Assembly: GCF_013201075.1 (NCBI RefSeq)
Contig: NZ_CP053708.1
Location: 1,367,501-1,431,500, forward strand
Source: Lichenicola cladoniae
GTDB lineage: Bacteria > Pseudomonadota > Alphaproteobacteria > Acetobacterales > Acetobacteraceae
DNA: 64,000 nucleotides
Reading direction: 5' to 3'
The notes beneath the pieces were generated by a model. It was given only the letters and a program-made list of their open reading frames with translations, did no database searches and was not told the origin of the DNA. Below, in pieces: positions 38,041 to 47,623 of this stretch. Numbering within the stretch: position 1 is the first letter of the stretch; the number at the start of each line of letters is the position of its first letter. A program made the translations under genes and the position numbers.

Positions 38041-38826
38041 ATGATGAAGCGTTTCGAAGACAAGGTCGTCATCGTCACCGGAGCGGGGACGGGTATCGGG
38101 GCGGCCACGGCCAGGCGGTTCCTGCGCGAGGGTGCCACGGTCGTGCTGAATGGTCGCCGCGAACAAAAACTGCGCGACACGGTCGCGGACATCGACCCGG
38201 CCAAATCGCTGATCCACGCCGGCGACGTGTCGGACGAGGCGTACATCAAGCGGCTGGTGGAAGACACCGTCGCGCGCTTCGGCCGGCTCGACGTGCTGGT
38301 CAACAATGCCGGGTTCGCAATCTTCGGCCCGTTCGCCGAGCTGACCACCGCCGATTGGCGGCGTCAGCTGGCGACCGACCTGGACGGCGTCTATTTCGGT
38401 ACTCGCGAGGCGCTGCCACACCTCCTGAAAACCAGGGGTTCGATCGTCAACGTATCGTCCGCCTCCGGCCTCGGCGGCGACTGGGGTGGGAGCGGCTACA
38501 ACGCGGCCAAAGGTGCGGTTTCTAACCTGACGCGATCTCTTGCCCTCGAGTATGCCGCCCGCGGCGTCCGCGTGAACGCCGTTGCCCCCAGCCTGACCAC
38601 CACGGACGCGACGGCGGATCTGGAGAAGAGCGAGGCCGCGATGTCGACCTTCCGCGAGCGCCTGCCGATGGGCCGGCCGGCTACGCCGGACGAGGTGGCA
38701 GCGGTGATCGCGTTCCTGGCCAGCGATGACGCCAGCTTCGTCAACGGCGTGATCCTCCCGGTCGACGGCGGCCTGGCCGCATCCAACGGCCAGCCGAACT
38801 TTCTCGCCTTGTTCGGGCAGGGCTGA
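38041..38826 (+). CDS. Classical short-chain dehydrogenase/reductase
   Basis: A 261-residue SDR with intact features: cofactor loop VTGAGTGIGAA, NNAG (VNNAGFAIFG), catalytic Ser in VNVSSASGL and Tyr/Lys in YNAAKGAVSNLTRSLALEY. NADP preference is suggested by NGRREQKL after beta2. Substrate unknown. It follows the atypical SDR by 69 nt in the same direction and may share its promoter. Tandem ATGs at 38041/38044. Two hairpins follow the stop. Confidence 0.9.
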   Translation: MMKRFEDKVVIVTGAGTGIGAATARRFLREGATVVLNGRREQKLRDTVADIDPAKSLIHAGDVSDEAYIKRLVEDTVARFGRLDVLVNNAGFAIFGPFAELTTADWRRQLATDLDGVYFGTREALPHLLKTRGSIVNVSSASGLGGDWGGSGYNAAKGAVSNLTRSLALEYAARGVRVNAVAPSLTTTDATADLEKSEAAMSTFRERLPMGRPATPDEVAAVIAFLASDDASFVNGVILPVDGGLAASNGQPNFLALFGQG

Positions 38827-38830
38827 AGCG

Positions 38831-38854
38831 CCACCCGGGTTCGCAACCGGGTGG
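38831..38854. terminator. Hairpin downstream of the SDR gene
   Basis: CCACCCGGGTT (38831-38841), CGC loop, AACCGGGTGG (38845-38854): a near-perfect stem 4 nt after the SDR stop. It forms the first of two tandem hairpins in the space between convergent SDR and porin genes, but no T-run follows. Confidence 0.5.
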
Positions 38855-38881
38855 TGCGAACCAGCATTCAAGAGGTGGTGC

Positions 38882-38907
38882 GGTCCCGATCGGCGCCGAT
38901 CGGGACC
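38882..38907. terminator. Perfect 26-bp palindrome between convergent genes
   Basis: Two 13-nt arms, GGTCCCGATCGGC (38882-38894) and its exact complement (38895-38907), with no spacer, 19 nt from the porin stop. Placement between convergent stops suits a bidirectional terminator, though a perfect palindrome without loop could also be a protein-binding site. Confidence 0.5.
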
Positions 38908-38926
38908 AGGCGTCCGACCTTATCCT

Positions 38927-40288
38927 CTAGAACCCGAGGATCACGTCGGCTGCGAGGGTGAAGTTTCCGGTGTTGGTCAGCGCGTTATACGGATGGCCGC
39001 CGCTGAACGACTTGTCCCAGCGGATCTCGGGCCGGAACGCCAGCAACGCCACGTGCGGGATCACCGGCTTGTAGCTGACCCCCCAGGTCCACTCGCTGTA
39101 GGTCTGCCGCCCGGCGCCGAACGCGGTGGTGCTCAGTCCGTTCAGGCCGCGATACGCATCGGTGTTGCCCGGGAACGCAGCCACGAAGAAGCCGGCATTG
39201 TCGCGATACACCTCGCCGCGGAAGTTGGCGGTGAGCGTCGGGGTCAGCGCGTAGGACGCGTAGCCGGCCAGGCCATAGGAGTCCGCGCCGTAGAAATCGT
39301 CGTGCTGCCACTGGGCTTCGGCCACCAGGGTCAGCTTGTCGGTCGCCTTGTAGGTGGCGACCACGTCGCCCTCGTAGCGCATCGAGCTGTTGGCCTCGTG
39401 GCCGATCGCGTTCGTCGCGTCCTCTGGCCCCAGATGCAGGAACGCTAGCACGGTCAGCTTGCCGCCGGCCAGGCTGTTCAGCCCGACGCCGACCAGCCCG
39501 GCCGGCTTGGCGTTGTTGTCGCCGTTCCCGAAGGTGGTGCTTTCGCCGGTATCGATCTCGCCATACAGGTCGACGGTCGGGTTGAGATGGGCCTCCGCGA
39601 TCAGGCCGGTATGCTCGAACGGCCCGAAGTTGAAGTTGTACGAGTGCGAGTAGAACGGGTTGGTGCTGGGATCGATGGTCTCGTAGCCGATCAGGGTGGC
39701 GAACTGGCCGAGCTTGAAGTCGATGCCGCCCTTGAACAGCACCGGCGCATGCATGGTGACGTTGGCCTGCAGGATGCTGAACTGGTTGCGATCGTTGGTG
39801 ACGTGGCCGAACTCGCCGAGATAGTGGGTGTAGCGGGCGTCGGAACCGTAGGTGCCCTGCAGCATGAAGCCGAAATCGAAGGTCGACAGCGTGGGATCGA
39901 TGGCGCGCGTGGCGGTCAGCTGCACCGAGTTCAGCAGCGCGGTATTGGCCTTGTCGTCGAACAGCCTGCCGTAGTTCAGCCCGTCCGCGGGACGGTCGAA
40001 GTTGCCGGTGACGCCACCCTCGACCTGCGCGCCGTAGGTGATGCCCTCGAGCCAGGTTTTCGGCGGCGCCGCAGCGGCGGGAGTGGCGGTCGCAGCCGTC
40101 CCGTTCACGCTTGCCGAGGCGGGGGGAGTGCCGGTCGAGAGCGCCTGTGCGAAGGCACCGGTCGATGCCAGCAGCGAGCCCGTCATCAATGCAGGAACCA
40201 GAGCCGAACCGGCCATCAGCATCCGATGGATCGATTTGCGACGGCCAGCTTCGCAACGTCCGGCGGCGGTCACGAGTGGCGTGGTCAT
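38927..40288 (-). CDS. BBP2-family outer-membrane beta-barrel porin
   Basis: A 453-residue porin. A signal peptide ends near GAFA-QA (residue 48), a Pro/Ala-rich linker follows, and the barrel contains GQFATLIGYETIDPSTNPFYSHSY, a signature of putative beta-barrel porin-2 proteins (PF07642), ending in ADVILGF with the C-terminal Phe. It probably forms a passive channel; substrate unknown. GGAG 9 nt before the ATG supports the start. A large inverted repeat (40481-40506) lies about 195 nt upstream. Confidence 0.85.
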   Translation of the reverse strand: MTTPLVTAAGRCEAGRRKSIHRMLMAGSALVPALMTGSLLASTGAFAQALSTGTPPASASVNGTAATATPAAAAPPKTWLEGITYGAQVEGGVTGNFDRPADGLNYGRLFDDKANTALLNSVQLTATRAIDPTLSTFDFGFMLQGTYGSDARYTHYLGEFGHVTNDRNQFSILQANVTMHAPVLFKGGIDFKLGQFATLIGYETIDPSTNPFYSHSYNFNFGPFEHTGLIAEAHLNPTVDLYGEIDTGESTTFGNGDNNAKPAGLVGVGLNSLAGGKLTVLAFLHLGPEDATNAIGHEANSSMRYEGDVVATYKATDKLTLVAEAQWQHDDFYGADSYGLAGYASYALTPTLTANFRGEVYRDNAGFFVAAFPGNTDAYRGLNGLSTTAFGAGRQTYSEWTWGVSYKPVIPHVALLAFRPEIRWDKSFSGGHPYNALTNTGNFTLAADVILGF

Positions 40289-40480
40289 CCTGGGTCTCCA
40301 GTCATAAAGCCTGAACCGCGTGCTGCCCGATCCGATTGCGGAACGGACCTCATGCGTCGGGCGATCACTCGCCCGGTTCGTCTGTGACTGGCATCAATGC
40401 CTCATGTCCAGGCACAACCAGGTCCAACACTCGGTCCTGCCTTAGAAAAGATCGCATAGTTACGGATTTGCCACGGTTTC

Positions 40481-40506
40481 TTGCGTGAGCGTGTCCAATC
40501 ACGCAA
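40481..40506. repeat. 8-10-8 inverted repeat between murJ and the porin gene
   Basis: TTGCGTGA (40481-40488), a 10-nt spacer, TCACGCAA (40499-40506): a perfect inverted repeat 32 nt after the murJ stop and about 195 nt upstream of the porin start. It may be the murJ terminator stem (no T-run follows on the minus strand) or a dimeric-regulator site for the porin. Confidence 0.45.
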
Positions 40507-40537
40507 CAAAATTCAGCGCTGACGGGCACTGGCATGT

Positions 40538-42115
40538 TCAGGACGGTGTATCGGCAGCCGGCGTGTCATCACGACGGCGTTGCAACCGCCGCTTGAGTTT
40601 AGACGCCAGTCTCCGGATATCGAATATGCCGAGCAGTTGCAGCAGGGCGGCATAGACCGTCATCCCGACCGTCACCAGCAGCAGCAGCCCGGCGATCCGC
40701 TCGAGGCCATGCCAGCGCCCGAGCCCGGACAGCAGCGTGTGCGAGATCAGCGCCAGCACAGCTGCCATCGCGACCGACGCCAGCCCCATGCGAAGCAGCC
40801 GCGACAGCATGATGCGGTCCGGCTGCAGGTATCCGCGGCGCAGCAGCACGACCATCAGCGTGAGCGCATTGATCATCGAGGCCAGGCTGGTCGCCAGTGG
40901 CGGGCCGACATGTTGTAACGGGCGCATCAAAGCGAGGTTGAGACACAGGTTGACGGCGAGCGTCGCCATGCCGATCCGCACCGGCGTCGACATGTCGCCG
41001 CGTGCGAAGAACCCGGGCGCCAGCACCTTGATCAACACAAAGAAGGGCAGGCCGAACGCATAGCCCGTCAGGGACTGTGCCGACAGCACGACATCGCGCG
41101 GGGTGAAGGCGCCGTAGCCGAACAGGGTGCCCAGGATCGGCACCGACAGCACCATCAGCGCGAGCGAGGCCGGCAGCGTCAGCGCCAGCGCGAACTCGAT
41201 GGCGCTGTTCTGGGTGCGATGTGCTGCCACCATGTCGTTGGTCTGTACCTGCCGGGTCAGCACCGGCAGCATGGTCGTGGCGGCAGCGGCGCCCAGTACG
41301 CCCAGCGGCAGCTGGTTCACCCGGTCGGCGAAATACATCAGCGATACGCTGCCGGCCGGCAGCAGCGTGCCGATGATGGTGTCGACGCCAAGATTGAGCT
41401 GGGTGATGCCGCTGCCGATCAGGCCGGGCAGCATCCTGCGCATCAGCAGCCGCATGCGGGGAGTGAGGCGCGGGCGGGGCAGGCCGAGACCCATGCCGGC
41501 CCGGTGCGAGGCGATCATCAGCACACCGAGCTGCAGCACGCCGGACACGGTGATGCCCCAGGCGGCGGCATGCGCCACGCTCTTGACATGCGGGGTCAGG
41601 AACAGGATCGCGGCGATCCCGACCACGTTGAACAGCACATACGCGGCTGCGGCGACGCCGAATTTCTCCAGGCCGTTCAGCACGCCGGAGACCAGGGCGG
41701 CGGCACAGATCAGCAGGACATAGGGGAAGGTGATGCGGCCGAGCGAGACCGCGAGGGGATAGTTGGCGCCGAAGCCGGGCGCGATCCCCCTGATCACCTG
41801 CGGCATGAACAGTTCGCCGAGCAGGGTCAGGCACAGCAGCCAGAACAACAGGACCCCGAGCGCCTCGCGCGCGAAGCCACGGGCGACCTCCGGGCCCTCC
41901 TTGGCCAGCAGCCCGGAGAATAGCGGCACGAACGCGGCGTTGAACGCACCCTCGCCGAACAGCCGCCGGAACAGGTTCGGCAGCCGGAACGCCACCTGGT
42001 AGGCGTCCTGCATCGGGCCGGCACCCATCAGGGCCGCCAGCAACTGGTCCCGGACCAGGCCGAGGACGCGGCTGAGCATGGTCCAGCTGCCGACGGTGAG
42101 AAACCCCTTCAGCAT
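40538..42115 (-). CDS. murJ: Lipid II flippase MurJ (MviN)
   Basis: A 525-residue, 14-helix MOP-superfamily transporter that flips lipid II across the inner membrane for peptidoglycan synthesis. MLKGFLTVGSWTMLSRVLGLVRDQLLAALMGAGPMQDAYQVAFRLPNLFRRLFGEGAFNAAFVPLFS is a near-perfect family N-terminus, and the essential Arg residues in SRVLGLVRD and LFRRLFGEG are present. Alphaproteobacteria often keep murJ next to glnD; here a set of accessory genes separates them. Confidence 0.96.
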   Translation of the reverse strand: MLKGFLTVGSWTMLSRVLGLVRDQLLAALMGAGPMQDAYQVAFRLPNLFRRLFGEGAFNAAFVPLFSGLLAKEGPEVARGFAREALGVLLFWLLCLTLLGELFMPQVIRGIAPGFGANYPLAVSLGRITFPYVLLICAAALVSGVLNGLEKFGVAAAAYVLFNVVGIAAILFLTPHVKSVAHAAAWGITVSGVLQLGVLMIASHRAGMGLGLPRPRLTPRMRLLMRRMLPGLIGSGITQLNLGVDTIIGTLLPAGSVSLMYFADRVNQLPLGVLGAAAATTMLPVLTRQVQTNDMVAAHRTQNSAIEFALALTLPASLALMVLSVPILGTLFGYGAFTPRDVVLSAQSLTGYAFGLPFFVLIKVLAPGFFARGDMSTPVRIGMATLAVNLCLNLALMRPLQHVGPPLATSLASMINALTLMVVLLRRGYLQPDRIMLSRLLRMGLASVAMAAVLALISHTLLSGLGRWHGLERIAGLLLLVTVGMTVYAALLQLLGIFDIRRLASKLKRRLQRRRDDTPAADTPS

Positions 42116-42447
42116 GAGGGATCACCCTGCGTCGAAGGATCTGGGCTTGGACATGAGGCACGGTGGGATCGCATCGCCCTGCTCTAGCAGGCAGGACCGC
42201 TTCTGACAGCCATTGTCGCGCAATCATCCGGATGAGAGGGCACAGCGGTGGTCCCATCGTGATCGCCTTGGTGACGGATGGCATCGTTGCTCAGGGGCGT
42301 CCAGCGACCACGGATGAGCGTGGCAGATCGGTCCGCGCCCAGGGACATAACCTGCAAGCCCGGTCTTCGCGGCCGCGGTCGCTAAGGTATGCTTAAGGTC
42401 GTTATGTTATTATAATAGTATTTTAGTGTGGTTCGGAGAGCCGACAG
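42116..42447. promoter_or_regulatory. 332-nt intergenic region; AT-rich promoter candidate before the glycosyltransferase
   Basis: No convincing gene is seen here. The 3' part is markedly AT-rich, and TATAAT at 42411-42416 sits inside the palindrome TATTATAATA (42409-42418), about 32 nt before the GTG start of the glycosyltransferase; no good -35 is visible at 17 nt. The murJ promoter must lie in the 5' part, but nothing distinct is visible. Confidence 0.35.
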
Positions 42448-43884
42448 GTGGATGACAGTAAGCGTCGCCAGTACGAAACAGAACTGAAATCCTATCCGGA
42501 TCGGCCACTTGGAGTTGTCCGGAACAACGGAGCCTGGCCCGCTCCGAGATACCGCTACAGCCTCGCCGCCTGCGCGCGCTGGGAATCGCGTTACGTTGTC
42601 GAGTGGATACTCTATCATCGCTCGATCGGCATCGACCATATCTACCTCTATTGCAACGATGATGATCCTGCCGAACTCTTCGAAAAGGTGTTACCATTTA
42701 TCGAAGGAAAGGACCCTTTCGTAACCTTCTTGCACTACAGCTTCCAAGGTCTTCAGTTTCAAATGTATTTTCATTTCATACGAAATTACAGCCATGAAAC
42801 TGATTGGATGATGTTTCTCGATATCGATGAGTTCATCTGCATCCGCAAATCAAACAGTATCGTGGCACTGATGGAGGCCATACCGTCAGGAGCCGAGGCC
42901 ATATATTTCAACTGGAGCAGTTTTGGCTGTAATGGCCACGATATCCGCCCGGACGGATATGTCCTTCTGAATTATACCAGACGCGAGGGGAGGGCAACGC
43001 CGTTTACCAAGGTATTCATCAAGAGTAGACGCGTCCCATATGCGGGCTTCTTTCGGAAGAAGACTGCTCCCGTGATGCATGATTACACCAAGCTCGATCC
43101 GGATATCGTTGCATATAACGTCATCGGCGATCGCCTGACGACCTATTACATGGACTTCCCGACCAACGCCTGGGCGTATCTACTGGCGGACGACCACAGC
43201 GAGCGCATCCTCGCAACAGCTTTTATCGCGCACTACAATATCAAGTCGAACCAGGATTTTCAGCTCAGGGTCGATCGGGGTCTGCGTGGCGACTACGCGG
43301 CTGAGCAGATGTGGGGGAACAAGAGCCTTCATGATCGGAAGATGTTCAACATCATGACAAACGAGGTTCAAGATCTGCATCTGCATGATTACTGGAGGGA
43401 TTACCTGTCATGTGGTTGGAAAAACGCCGTCTTCCCGAAGTCGCGCTGGCCGCTGATATCCCAAGGCAAGTCCGCGGTGCAAAGCTCGACGGCTCATAAT
43501 CGCTCGATCGCGGACGATGCGGCGACCATCATCAGTGGCCGGTTGCTTGGTGCGTCCCAGAACCACACGAATCTCGAAGACTCTCCATGGTGGCAGATCG
43601 ATCTCGGGGACCTCCACATGATCCACGAGGCCCGGGTGTTCAACAGGATGGATGGCGTCCTGGATCGTATGAGCAGGTTCGACCTCCTGGCCTCGGAAAA
43701 CGAGACGGACTGGAAGACCGTACTAGTGCGCGATGAGTCTGGACTTTTCGGTGGCATCGACGGAACGCCGTTCGTTAGCGCGTGGGAGGAAGGTTTTGCT
43801 GCACGCTGGCTACGCCTGGTCGTGCCCGGGGAGAAACGCTTTCTTCACCTCGACCAGATCGAGTTCTATGGGGCGCGGTGCTAA
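42448..43884 (+). CDS. Glycosyltransferase (GT2/GT92-like) with C-terminal F5/8 type C domain
   Basis: A 478-residue protein. Residues about 40-330 resemble GT92/Glyco_tranf_2_4 enzymes: AACARWESRYVVEWILYHRSIGIDHIYLY and the DxD-like metal motif MMFLDIDEFI. Residues about 345-478 look like a discoidin (F5/8 type C) carbohydrate-binding domain (DDAATIISGRLLGASQNHTNLEDSPWWQIDLG to FLHLDQIEFYGARC). GGAGAG about 7 nt before the GTG fixes the start. Its base composition is visibly more AT-rich than the flanking genes, suggesting horizontal acquisition. Probably acts on a cell-surface glycan. Confidence 0.75.
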   Translation: MDDSKRRQYETELKSYPDRPLGVVRNNGAWPAPRYRYSLAACARWESRYVVEWILYHRSIGIDHIYLYCNDDDPAELFEKVLPFIEGKDPFVTFLHYSFQGLQFQMYFHFIRNYSHETDWMMFLDIDEFICIRKSNSIVALMEAIPSGAEAIYFNWSSFGCNGHDIRPDGYVLLNYTRREGRATPFTKVFIKSRRVPYAGFFRKKTAPVMHDYTKLDPDIVAYNVIGDRLTTYYMDFPTNAWAYLLADDHSERILATAFIAHYNIKSNQDFQLRVDRGLRGDYAAEQMWGNKSLHDRKMFNIMTNEVQDLHLHDYWRDYLSCGWKNAVFPKSRWPLISQGKSAVQSSTAHNRSIADDAATIISGRLLGASQNHTNLEDSPWWQIDLGDLHMIHEARVFNRMDGVLDRMSRFDLLASENETDWKTVLVRDESGLFGGIDGTPFVSAWEEGFAARWLRLVVPGEKRFLHLDQIEFYGARC

Positions 43885-43969
43885 TCTCCCGGCTTTGACT
43901 GGTGGTGCGTCCTGGCGCGCGACACACTGTTCTTGCTTCGCCTCGCCGTGTCGGTGCTAGCATCCGTTC

Positions 43970-45793
43970 ATGACCATCGAACGCCATCTGACCCGCTTCT
44001 CGGTTCCGCCCCTGCACGAGGAAACGCGCGAGCTGGCTGCGGTAGCGTCCGGGCGCCTCTGCCCGGACCTGGTGATAACCGGCGCCCGGGTGCTGTCGAC
44101 CTACTCCGAGCGGACCCTGCAGGACCGTGAATTATGGGTGCATCGCGGCCGGATCGCGGCGTTGAAGCCGGCGGGTGCTGCGCGGGTCGCTGGTTTGCAA
44201 CCCGGGCAGATTACCGATGTCCAGGGCGGCATCATCGCGCCGGGGCTGGTGGATCCGCACGTGCATATCGAGAGCAGCATGATGACCGCCTGCGCCTACG
44301 CCGAGGTGGCGCTGCTCAACGGCACCACCACGATCTTCTGCGACAGCCACGAGATCGGCAACGTGGCGGACGCGGCCGGCATCGAGTGGATGCTGGAGGA
44401 TGCGCGCGCGGCACCGCTCAACATCTTCCTGACCGTGCCGAGCACGGTGCCCGCGACCGGTCCGCGCTACGAGACCGCAGGCGGCGACCTGACGCCGGCC
44501 AAGATCGGCGCGCTGTTCGATCGCTGGCCGGAAGCGGTGGCGCTCGGCGAGAAAATGGACTTCGTGCAGGTCTGCGAGGGCGATGTCCGCAGCCACGGCA
44601 TCATTGCCGAGGCGCTGAAACGCGGCCGCCCGGTCAGCGGACACGTGTATGGACGCGAGTTCGTCGCGGCCTATGCCGCCAGCGGCGTCACCGATACCCA
44701 TGAGGCGGTGACACGCGACATCGCCGACGACATGATCGAGGCCGGCCTCTGGATCTACCTGCGCGGCGGTCCGCCGACCACGCCGTGGCACAGCCTGCCC
44801 GCCGCCATCCGTGCCATCACCGAACTGGGCGCGGACCCCAAGCGCTTCTGCGTCTGCACCGACGATCGCGACGCGGACGATCTGTTCCTGTTCGGCATGG
44901 ACTGGGTGGTGCGCGAGGCGATCGCCGCCGGCATTGCGCCGAACCGGGCCTGGAGCATGGGCTCGCTGCACCCGGCGACCCGCTACGGCATGGACGGCGA
45001 GATCGGCGGGCTGGGCGGCGGTCGGCGCGCCGACCTGGTGCTGCTCAACGATGCGATGGAGGTTCAGCACACCTGGTACGGCGGCGCGCTGATGGTCGAA
45101 AACCGGGCCATCACGCCATTGCTGGAACAGCAGCTGGAGCAGGGCCGGTATCGCTATCCGGACGCGGCATATCGCACGGTGATCCTGCCGGAAATCCCGG
45201 CGCTGGTGCCCCCGCTTCCGAACGAGGCATGCCGGGTCAACGTCATTCGCACGGTGAGCCCGTCCGACATCGCGCTCAAGCACGAGGTGGTATCGTTGCC
45301 GCGTGAGACAAGCTGGTCGACCCATCTGGACGCGCATGGACTGTGTTTCCTGAGCGTGGTCGAGCGGCACGGACATTCCGGCGAGGCGGCGCACGGGCTG
45401 CTTGCAGGGTTCGGCCTGACCGAGGGCGCGGTGGCGAGCTCGGTGGGACACGATGCGCACAATATCGTCGCCGCCGGGCGCGACGAGGCCTCGATGCGGC
45501 TGGCGGTCGAGGCGATCCGCGCCAATGGCGGCGGCGTGGTCGTGGTCGGCGGCGGCCGGATCCGCGCCGAGGTGGCCTTGCCGATTGCCGGCCTGCTGTC
45601 CGACAAGCGGGCGACCGAGGTCGCGGCGGAGACGGTGCTGCTGAAGCAGGCCTGGGCCGCACAGGGCTGCACCTTGCCGTATATGGGCTTCAACCTGATT
45701 CCGCTTTCGGTGATCCCGGAAATCCGCATTACCGATAAGGGCCTCTTGACGGTGCCCGGCATGGTGCAGCTGACGCTGGTGGTCGCGGCCTGA
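43970..45793 (+). CDS. ade: Adenine deaminase
   Basis: A 607-residue amidohydrolase converting adenine to hypoxanthine in purine salvage. The metal site begins in [40 protein letters not shown], with SGHVYGREF and TDTHEAV following, and the C-terminal part ([40 protein letters not shown]) is typical of bacterial Ade rather than the adenosine-deaminase-like group. Length is normal. The next gene starts 10 nt after its stop, so they may be co-transcribed. Confidence 0.94.
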   Translation: MTIERHLTRFSVPPLHEETRELAAVASGRLCPDLVITGARVLSTYSERTLQDRELWVHRGRIAALKPAGAARVAGLQPGQITDVQGGIIAPGLVDPHVHIESSMMTACAYAEVALLNGTTTIFCDSHEIGNVADAAGIEWMLEDARAAPLNIFLTVPSTVPATGPRYETAGGDLTPAKIGALFDRWPEAVALGEKMDFVQVCEGDVRSHGIIAEALKRGRPVSGHVYGREFVAAYAASGVTDTHEAVTRDIADDMIEAGLWIYLRGGPPTTPWHSLPAAIRAITELGADPKRFCVCTDDRDADDLFLFGMDWVVREAIAAGIAPNRAWSMGSLHPATRYGMDGEIGGLGGGRRADLVLLNDAMEVQHTWYGGALMVENRAITPLLEQQLEQGRYRYPDAAYRTVILPEIPALVPPLPNEACRVNVIRTVSPSDIALKHEVVSLPRETSWSTHLDAHGLCFLSVVERHGHSGEAAHGLLAGFGLTEGAVASSVGHDAHNIVAAGRDEASMRLAVEAIRANGGGVVVVGGGRIRAEVALPIAGLLSDKRATEVAAETVLLKQAWAAQGCTLPYMGFNLIPLSVIPEIRITDKGLLTVPGMVQLTLVVAA

Positions 45794-45803
45794 GGCCGCC
45801 TGC

Positions 45804-47576
45804 GTGACCAATCGGCTGACCCAGCTCCGGGTCGGCGACGAAAGCTTCCTCGTCTCCAGCATGATCGAACGCTGCCCGAAGATCATGATGCTACGTGAAC
45901 TGGTCAGAAACGCCCTCGATGCGGCCGCGACCGCACCGGACGGCTGCCGGCAGGTCAGGCTTTCCCAGGTGCTGATCGATGGCGTGCCGAAGCTCGCGAT
46001 CTGGAACAGTGGCCGCGGCATGGATGCGGACGAGTTGTTCCGGATGTGCGACATCGCCTCGTCGATCCGCAAGGAGCACCGGCTCGACCAGAATTTCGGC
46101 ATGGGCGCCAAGGTGGCGTCACTGCCGTCGAACCGGCATGGCCTGCGCTATCGCTCCTGCCACGCGGGCGTCGTGCACGAGGTCACGCTGGGCTGGCGCG
46201 ACGGCGTCTATGGCAGGCTTCGGCGCGCCGACGATCGCGGCACGATGCAGGACGTGACGATGGTCAGCGCGGACGCGATGTCCCGGGGCCATGCGCTCGA
46301 TCAGGACTGGACCGAGGTCGTGCTGTTCGGCAACTCGGCTGCGCAGGACACGGTCAGCGACCCGTATCAGGGTTTGCCGACAATGGGCCCGAACTGGATC
46401 GTTGAAGAGCTCGGCTACAGGTTCTACCGGATCGAAAACGGTATCAGCATATGGCTCGACCAGCATGCCCGGCTGTTCGAGCCGCTGGCCTCGCGTATTC
46501 CATATGACGACAGCCGTCATTCCTCGGTGACGCTACCGGGTGACGGGATGGTGCTGCACTATGTCTATGACGCGCCGAGCGACACCGACGCGCCGCGGGG
46601 TGGGGCCGGTCGCGATACGCTGAAACCGATGCCCGGAACCTGCGGCCTGATCTATCGCGACGAGCTTTACGATGTGCTGCGCCAGCAGCATTGGCTGCAT
46701 GCGGCGCCGGTATTCGGGGTGCCGTTCGGGGCAGGGTCGATCTCGGTGTTCATCGAGCTGCCTGAATGGATGGACATCGTACCCGACGCCTACAGGCAGT
46801 TCCTGCGTCATGCCGGCAGCAACCAGGGGCAGGTAGCCTGCCGTGATTTCGCTCGTGTAGTACATCAGCATCGTCCCGGCTGGCTCATCGATATTATCGA
46901 GAACCAGTCACCTTCCGCCAAGGTTTCTCCCGACATCTATGACGATCTGGACAAGCTGCTGCGCAAGCTCGGGGTAAAGCGTCGTCGGCGTGTCATCCCG
47001 AGCGCGGCCCGGTCGGTTGCAACGGCAACACGCGAGGCGGATCCTGCAACGCAAATGGGAGCTGCCTGCGCGGATACGGAATCTCCGATTGAAAGGACCG
47101 CGCATGGCCATCTGACCACCGATCACGATCCGAGTTCGGACGACACGTTCGATACCGAACCATCGCCCGAAATCCTGATCCTGCGCTATCCGCTCGAAAT
47201 CGATGCGCGTGGCCTGCTCGGGCGCGCCGGCCGCTACTACCCCGAAACGCACCAGCTGTTCCTGAACGCCACGTATCCGGCCGTTACGGAGATGCGGCTT
47301 CTGCTCGAACAGGAATACGCCGCCGAGCCGGACCAGCAGGCGGTGCGTCGTCAGTCGCTCTACCTTGCAGAGCGATCGCTGGCGGCGCGGGTCGGTCGGA
47401 TGCTCGTATTCGCCCTGTCGAAACAGGGAAAGTGGCCGGACCACGATATCGGCCAGGCTTGCTCGCCCGAGGCGCTGTCGCTGGTCGCGGATGATTTCAT
47501 ACCGAGCCTGTCGGGAGCGCGGACGAGCATGCAGGCCATACTCGACCTCAAGCGGATCGTAGCCGAACCTGCTTGA
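45804..47576 (+). CDS. GHKL-fold ATPase-like protein of unknown function
   Basis: A 590-residue protein with an N-terminal GHKL (Hsp90/MutL/MORC-type) nucleotide-binding domain. The N-box is LRELVRNALDAA (Glu32, Asn36), G1 is IWNSGRGMD (68-74) and G2 is FGMGAK (98-103). The Asp that normally contacts adenine in DxGxG is Asn68. About 300 residues of unrecognised sequence, a low-complexity linker (about 405-450) and a C-terminal helical domain follow. GAGG about 9 nt upstream supports the GTG start. It lies 10 nt after ade and 47 nt before a Uma2 nuclease gene. Function unknown. Confidence 0.7.
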   Translation: MTNRLTQLRVGDESFLVSSMIERCPKIMMLRELVRNALDAAATAPDGCRQVRLSQVLIDGVPKLAIWNSGRGMDADELFRMCDIASSIRKEHRLDQNFGMGAKVASLPSNRHGLRYRSCHAGVVHEVTLGWRDGVYGRLRRADDRGTMQDVTMVSADAMSRGHALDQDWTEVVLFGNSAAQDTVSDPYQGLPTMGPNWIVEELGYRFYRIENGISIWLDQHARLFEPLASRIPYDDSRHSSVTLPGDGMVLHYVYDAPSDTDAPRGGAGRDTLKPMPGTCGLIYRDELYDVLRQQHWLHAAPVFGVPFGAGSISVFIELPEWMDIVPDAYRQFLRHAGSNQGQVACRDFARVVHQHRPGWLIDIIENQSPSAKVSPDIYDDLDKLLRKLGVKRRRRVIPSAARSVATATREADPATQMGAACADTESPIERTAHGHLTTDHDPSSDDTFDTEPSPEILILRYPLEIDARGLLGRAGRYYPETHQLFLNATYPAVTEMRLLLEQEYAAEPDQQAVRRQSLYLAERSLAARVGRMLVFALSKQGKWPDHDIGQACSPEALSLVADDFIPSLSGARTSMQAILDLKRIVAEPA

Positions 47577-47623
47577 GCAGCTGTGAAGCACCAAAACAAA
47601 ATCGAATTCTGCCAGGCGGTGCT

